This document shows positions 60,038-64,000 of a stretch of 64,000 bases of DNA, one piece after another (the stretch's first letter is position 1; each line of letters begins with the position of its first letter). The notes beneath the pieces are model-generated. The model saw only the letters and a program-made list of their open reading frames with translations, was not told the DNA's origin and ran no database searches. The translations under genes and the position numbers were made by a program. The stretch is from DASZQL01 sp964391865 (GTDB lineage: Bacteria; Planctomycetota; Phycisphaerae; Phycisphaerales; UBA1924): positions 1 to 64,000 of the forward strand of contig CAYMNQ010000001.1 in assembly GCA_964391865.1 (NCBI GenBank), in the 5' to 3' direction.

Positions 60038-60670
60038 ATGGACCTCGCCACCCGCATCGCTCAATTCGAGAACATGGCGAACGCCGATCCCAATAACGAA
60101 ATGGCGCACTTCAGTCTCGGCGGGGCGTACGTACAGGCGGGCCGATTCGCCGACGCGGGCGAGGCGTACCTGCGCTGCACCGCTGTCAACCCCGACATGA
60201 GCAAAGCATGGCAGCTCGCCGCCGACGCATTTGCGAAGGCGGGGCAGCGCGAGCGAGCCGCCGACGCGGCGAAAAAGGGCTACGAGATCGCGGCCCTCCG
60301 TGGCGACCTGATGCCGAAGAACGCCATCGCATCAATCCTGAAAGACCTCGGCTTGCCGCTGCCTGAAGTGAAGGGCGCGGCCGTCACGCCGACCGTCTCA
60401 CCCCTCGCCAGCAGCGGTACATTCGTCTGCCGCCAGACCGGCCGCCCCGGGTCGAAACTCCCCGCCCCGCCGTTCCGCGGCCCGGTCGGGCAATGGATCT
60501 TTGAGAACATCACCGCCGAGACATGGAAATCCTGGATCGCCCAAGGCACCAAGGTCATCAACGAACTCCGGCTCGATCTCTCCCGCGAACAGGACGCCGA
60601 GACCTACGACCGCCACATGCGGGAATACCTTGGGATCGACGATCAGCTGCTGAAATCCATCGAGCGATGA
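60038..60670 (+). CDS. TPR-YggX (Fe(2+)-trafficking) fusion protein
   Basis: 210 residues. The N-terminal half is TPR-like (FENMANADPNNEMAHFSLGGAYVQAGRFADA..., WQLAADAFAKAGQRERAADAAK). The C-terminal half matches YggX: TFVCRQTGRPGSKL, PVGQWIFENITAETWKSWIAQG and VINELRLDLSREQDAETYDRHM. YggX protects iron-sulfur proteins from oxidation and is usually a separate ~90-residue protein. A TACACT at 60005-60010 and GGAG before the ATG support this start. Confidence 0.88.
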   Translation: MDLATRIAQFENMANADPNNEMAHFSLGGAYVQAGRFADAGEAYLRCTAVNPDMSKAWQLAADAFAKAGQRERAADAAKKGYEIAALRGDLMPKNAIASILKDLGLPLPEVKGAAVTPTVSPLASSGTFVCRQTGRPGSKLPAPPFRGPVGQWIFENITAETWKSWIAQGTKVINELRLDLSREQDAETYDRHMREYLGIDDQLLKSIER

Positions 60671-60908
60671 TCCTCGGTTCCAATATGCTCCGAACACGCC
60701 GCTGGGATTCATTTTACCCAAATTCACGCGAGATATAGCGGTTCTGCCAAACACCGGTGTGATTTGCGCTTGTTTGCGTGCAATGCGGTCCGAAGTCTTT
60801 GACATTCACTCCAGAATTGGTATCTTGTACTAGCAACCGGTTCATGGGTACGCACAGGCCCGCCGGCGTCAGAAATTACTTAGCACAGTGAAGAAGGAGA
60901 GAAATCGT
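60671..60908. promoter_or_regulatory. promoter region of the PEP-CTERM gene
   Basis: TTGACA (60799-60804), 16 nt, TATCTT (60821-60826), then a ~76-nt leader with a strong Shine-Dalgarno AAGAAGGAG before ATG 60909. The region is less G+C-rich than its surroundings. Confidence 0.7.
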
Positions 60909-61584
60909 ATGTTTATGCGTTCCCTTTGCGCCATCGGCGCGATCGCTGCCATCGCTGGGTCTGCCCAGGCCGGGCAGATTGGTCAATTCGAAGAATGCGC
61001 CTCGCAGGACTTCATGTTCCCGCTCTCGCCGGGGATGACCCAGCTGGAGTTCGCGAAGTTCGACACACAGGGCGGCCTGCGCGAACTCCGCGCGGTGAAG
61101 CTCAAGTTCACCGCCACGGTCGGTGCTCAGGCGACGGCCGAGAACGACTCGGTCCTCGAAGCTCCTGACTTCGCGATCAACCTCGCCGGCTTCGTCAACG
61201 TCAGCGTCGCGGGCGGCCTGCTCTCGGGCGTCGGCACCATCAACGTCGTCGAGGCCTTCGGCGTCGGCGCGACCGACGGCGTGGTGGGCTCGGGCCCGGA
61301 CTTCCACGACTTCGGTTTCGTCTCCGACATGGCGATGGACGATGATCTTCTGTTCAGCGCCATGGACCTCGCCAGCTTCATCGGCCCCGGCTCGGTGTTC
61401 GCTGACATCGAAGGCTCGGCCGGCTTCTCGTTCTCCGGCACGACCGATGCCACGCTCCAGATCTCCGAACTCGGTGCCAGCGGCATCGTCGAGATCTGCT
61501 ACTGCTACGACGTCGTCCCGACCCCCGGCGCAGTGGCCCTCTTCGGGTTCGCCGGCGTCGCGGCCGTCCGCCGTCGCCGCTAAG
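60909..61584 (+). CDS. secreted PEP-CTERM-type protein
   Basis: 224 residues. Signal peptide MFMRSLCAIGAIAAIAGSAQA. The C-terminal signal PTPGAVALFGFAGVAAVRRRR is a PEP-CTERM/VPTPG-type sorting tail: a proline-containing motif, a hydrophobic stretch and a basic end. The body (FVNVSVAGGLLSGVGTINVV, FSFSGTTDATLQISEL) is a beta-rich choice-of-anchor-like domain. It would be sorted by an exosortase-type system. Strong promoter and SD imply high expression. Confidence 0.85.
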
Positions 61585-61615
61585 TCCTCGACTGGTTTCT
61601 CTCATTGACGATCCC

Positions 61616-61650
61616 GCACGCCCGGCCCAGCGCCGGGCGTGCGTCTTTTT
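61616..61650 (+). terminator. Rho-independent terminator after the PEP-CTERM gene
   Basis: GCACGCCCGGC, loop CCAGC, GCCGGGCGTGC makes an 11-bp stem (61616-61642), followed by GTCTTTTT. It lies about 32 nt past the stop codon. Confidence 0.9.
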
Positions 61651-61705
61651 GCGCGCCGATCGGCTAGCCTGCCCGACCCCGCGCCTTCGCCCCCCGGAGC
61701 ACGAC

Positions 61706-62947
61706 GTGCCGTCACGCAAGCCCGCTATCGGCTTTATCTTCATGACCCTGCTGCTCGACGTTTTGGGCTTCGGCGTCATCATCCCCGTCGCGCCCAAGTT
61801 GGTTCAGTCGCTGCTGCACAGCGGCGCGGGCGGCTCAGAGCAGGAAGCCGCGGGCATCGTCGGCGCGCTCGCCGCCAGCTACGCCGCCATGCAGTTCTTG
61901 TTTGCGCCGGTGCTCGGCGCGCTCTCGGACCGCGTCGGCCGCCGGCCCGTGCTGCTGTTTTCCATCCTCGGCTCGGGGCTTGATTACTTCGTGATGGCGT
62001 TCGCGCCGAATCTCGCGATCCTCTTCATCACCCGCGCGTTCAACGGCTTCACGGGCGCGAGCATGACCGTCGCCAGCGCGTACATCGCCGACATCACCGC
62101 GCCGGACAAGCGCGCCGGCGCCTTCGGCATGATCGGCGCCGCCTTCGGGCTGGGCTTCATCCTCGGCCCGCTGACGGGCGGCATCCTCGGCGAGGTCGAC
62201 CTGCGCTTGCCCTTCATCGCCGCCGGCTGCTTCGCACTGATGAACTGGCTCTTCGGACTGTTCGTGCTGCCCGAGTCGCTGCCGCCTGAACGGCGCGCGC
62301 CCTTCCGCTGGAAGAAGGCGAACCCGATCGGCGCGCTGGTCGGGCTGGGTCGGTACCCGATGGTCGCGGGGCTGGCCGCCGCGTTTTTCCTGATGAATCT
62401 CGCGATGTTCGGGCTGCACGCGACGTGGGTGCTGTACACGTCACACCGCTACGGCTGGTCGCCGCGCGAAGTCGGGATGTCGCTTTTTCTTGTCGGGCTG
62501 ACGTCGGCGATCGTGCAGGGCGGGCTGGCGCGGAAGCTGATCCCGATGCTGGGCGAACGCCGCTCGCTGCTGTGGGGAGTGATGCTCGGCTCGGCGGCGT
62601 ACATCGGCTACGGAGCCGCGCCGCACGGCTGGGTGATCTACGCGGTCATCGTCGCCGCATCGATCGGGGGCATCGCGCAGCCCGCCGGGCAGGCGATGAT
62701 CACCAAAGCGGTGCGCCCCGATGAGCAAGGCGCGATCCAGGGCGCGCTGACCTCGCTGCAGAGCGTCGCCGCCATCATCGGCCCGCTGATCGGCGCGGGG
62801 CTGTTCGCGTATGCGATCTCGGAGAACGCGGTCCCGCCGTTCAATCAGCCGGGACTATCGTTCTTCGCTGGGGCGGTGATGTGTGCCGCGGGGTGCGTCA
62901 TCGCGGTCGCGGCGACCAGAGAACGGGTGGCACGCACACGGCTCTGA
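61706..62947 (+). CDS. MFS transporter, TetA/TCR-like
   Basis: 413 residues with 12 expected transmembrane segments. MFS motif A reads GALSDRVGRRPVLL; SGLDYFVMAFAPNLAILFITRAFNG and GFILGPLTGGILGEV (motif C-like) follow. It resembles tetracycline/multidrug efflux proteins. The GTG at 61706 has GGAG 6 nt before it. The end of the gene lies inside the 31-bp hairpin repeat, which also supplies the TGA stop. Confidence 0.88.
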   Translation: MPSRKPAIGFIFMTLLLDVLGFGVIIPVAPKLVQSLLHSGAGGSEQEAAGIVGALAASYAAMQFLFAPVLGALSDRVGRRPVLLFSILGSGLDYFVMAFAPNLAILFITRAFNGFTGASMTVASAYIADITAPDKRAGAFGMIGAAFGLGFILGPLTGGILGEVDLRLPFIAAGCFALMNWLFGLFVLPESLPPERRAPFRWKKANPIGALVGLGRYPMVAGLAAAFFLMNLAMFGLHATWVLYTSHRYGWSPREVGMSLFLVGLTSAIVQGGLARKLIPMLGERRSLLWGVMLGSAAYIGYGAAPHGWVIYAVIVAASIGGIAQPAGQAMITKAVRPDEQGAIQGALTSLQSVAAIIGPLIGAGLFAYAISENAVPPFNQPGLSFFAGAVMCAAGCVIAVAATRERVARTRL

Positions 62948-62956
62948 GTGTGCGTG
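62926..62956. repeat. 31-bp hairpin repeat, copy 2
   Basis: Same 31 bp as 8064-8094 in the opposite orientation: arms 62929-62938 and 62947-62956, 8-nt loop. The TGA stop of the MFS gene (62945-62947) lies in the loop region. It sits between the convergent ends of the MFS and DUF58 genes. Confidence 0.8.
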
Positions 62957-62968
62957 CTTCGGCAGCGC

Positions 62969-64000
62969 CTATCCCAGCGCCCCCGCCTTGCGCAGCCGCC
63001 CGAGCAGCAGTTCCTCGATGCTCGAATCGCTGCGCACGAGCAGGTGGCTCATCTCTCGGGCCGTGCAGTATTGGTGCAGACCGTCGCAGTAGGCGTCGAG
63101 CCGCTCCTTGTAGCGTTTGATGAGCGCCGCGGTCATGGTGACTTCCGCCGCCGCGCCGGTCTCGATGTCGGTGAGGCGCAGGTCGCCCGCGACACCCGCG
63201 GCCATGTCGCGCTCCGGCTCGATCTCCCCCGGCGCGAGCACCTGCAGGCAGTACACATCGAACCCCCCCGCCGCCGCCAGCAGGCGCAGCCCGCGCTCGT
63301 ACCCATCGGCGATCAGAACATCACTGAGAATGATGAGAACTCCGCTGCTGGAACGCTGGCGCGCGATCGCGGCGAGCGCGTCGTTGAAGCCTGTAGTCTT
63401 CCCGGCGCGCGGCGTGGTGTTGCTCGAAGCATGATCGTCTCCACTGTGACTCGACGAAACGCCGACCGCCCCTCTCCCCGGCCCTCTGCCAGAGGGAGAA
63501 GGGAACGGAGCGCCCTCGCCATCGGGCCAGGCGTTCTCGCGCAGGAACTCGACGAACCGGCGCAGATTCCGCCGCCCGCGCTGGTCGGCGAGGTGCGCGA
63601 TCCCCGCGCCCGGCGCGCCGAAGACCGTGAGCGCCACGCGGTTCTGCTTGGTCAGCCCGATCGCGCCGAGCGCCGCCGCAGTGCGCGCCGCGAAGAGCAA
63701 CTTGTCCGGCTCGCCGGCGCGCATCGAGAGCGACGCATCCACTACTACATGGAGCGCCAGGTCTTCCTCTTCGAGGAACAGCTTGATGAACAGCTTGTCG
63801 AGCCGCGCGTAGACGCTCCAGTCGATAAAGCGCGGGTCGTCCCCGGGCACATAGTTGCGGTGATCGTCGAACTCGACCGAGCGCCCCCGCCGCTTGCTCC
63901 GGCGCTCGCCCTGAAGCTTGCCCATGAAGACGCGGAGGCTACGGACATCCAGCCGCGCCAGGCGCGCGAGCAAGCGCGGGTCCAGCAGTTCATCGAAGCT
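62969..64000 (-). CDS. DUF58 domain protein (partial, 5' end outside window)
   Basis: At least 343 residues. The DUF58 core is clear: LQGERRSKRRGRSVEFDDHRNYVPGDDPRFIDWSVYARLDKLFIK. A vWA-like domain follows (LHVVVDASLSMRAG; SGVLIILSDVLIADG). The reading frame is open to the window edge (FDELLDPRLLARL), so the start is outside. A Pro/Gly/Ser-rich insert of ~35 residues is coded by 63435-63515. DUF58 proteins are commonly next to a MoxR ATPase, probably outside this window. Confidence 0.88.
   Translation of the reverse strand, partial: SFDELLDPRLLARLARLDVRSLRVFMGKLQGERRSKRRGRSVEFDDHRNYVPGDDPRFIDWSVYARLDKLFIKLFLEEEDLALHVVVDASLSMRAGEPDKLLFAARTAAALGAIGLTKQNRVALTVFGAPGAGIAHLADQRGRRNLRRFVEFLRENAWPDGEGAPFPSPSGRGPGRGAVGVSSSHSGDDHASSNTTPRAGKTTGFNDALAAIARQRSSSGVLIILSDVLIADGYERGLRLLAAAGGFDVYCLQVLAPGEIEPERDMAAGVAGDLRLTDIETGAAAEVTMTAALIKRYKERLDAYCDGLHQYCTAREMSHLLVRSDSSIEELLLGRLRKAGALG
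63469..63503. repeat. repeat-like insert inside the DUF58 gene
   Basis: CCCCTCTCCCCG, then CCCTCTGCCAGAGGG, is a palindromic C/T-rich element like ones found between genes of many bacteria. Here it lies in-frame in a coding region. Confidence 0.5.

Noticed and set aside
1..64000. CRISPR arrays, prophage or insertion sequences
   Set aside because: No regularly spaced 24-40-bp repeats, integrases or transposases were seen on either strand.

Overview
The window reads as a chromosomal segment of a G+C-rich planctomycete, most likely class Phycisphaerae. The evidence is: the 5' end of a 16S rRNA gene with the GGCGGCATGGCTAAAAC beginning; a PEP-CTERM-type secreted protein ending in PTPGAVALFGFAGVAAVRRRR; McsA/McsB protein-arginine kinase in a KdsA-encoding (LPS-type) bacterium; several proteins of planctomycete flavour without assigned function; and a ribosomal cluster that lacks rpmD, adk and rpsD. 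Assignment to class is inference; no search was possible.

Layout. 1-560: 16S start and rRNA leader/promoter, minus strand. 563-4993: minus-strand genes comF-like, a TIM-barrel sugar-phosphate isomerase, mcsB, mcsA and kdsA. 5202-7210: plus-strand DUF1444 gene, trpG/pabA and a small conserved gene. 7310-8020: FAH-family hydrolase. 8112-18162: a tightly packed minus-strand operon (polytopic SPFH protein, HflC-like, HflK-like, ABC ATPase, ABC-2 permease, large TPR-like protein), with a second ABC-2 permease divergent at 18498-19850. 20095-21895: motA-motB. 21903-23776: small membrane protein and pheS. 23962-40795: a nearly uninterrupted S10-spc-alpha ribosomal cluster with secY, map, infA and rpoA, closed by a clear Rho-independent terminator at 23907-23934 and preceded by a TTGACA-N16-TATTCT promoter. 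41142-46427: secreted or lipoprotein genes of unknown function and a possible heme protein. 46448-55068: dus, hybrid sensor kinase, tRNA-Ser(UGA), VTT/TVP38 membrane protein, TlpA-like thioredoxin, uridine-kinase-like P-loop protein, NupC-type transporter. 55109-64000: argS, a methyltransferase, DedA, lipoprotein, zincin, TPR-YggX fusion, PEP-CTERM protein, MFS transporter and a partial DUF58 gene.

Most unusual points. (1) RplV (L22) carries an N-terminal helix-turn-helix domain of the XRE/Cro type. (2) The SPFH x3 / ABC-2 x2 / TPR cluster looks like one membrane machine of unknown function; its ATPase has a Pro/Ala-rich tail with three similar short helical motifs. (3) Intergenic spacers, even inside the ribosomal operon, hold families of degenerate 7- and 8-nt direct repeats and inverted repeats; one supplies the ATG of trpG and another the Shine-Dalgarno of motB. 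(4) A 31-bp hairpin repeat occurs twice, 55 kb apart, once over the stop codon of an MFS gene. (5) Many genes have a TANNNT -10 hexamer ending only 5-9 nt before the start codon and no Shine-Dalgarno, which points to widespread leaderless mRNAs. (6) A strong orphan promoter followed by a hairpin at 45766-45857 may make a small RNA.
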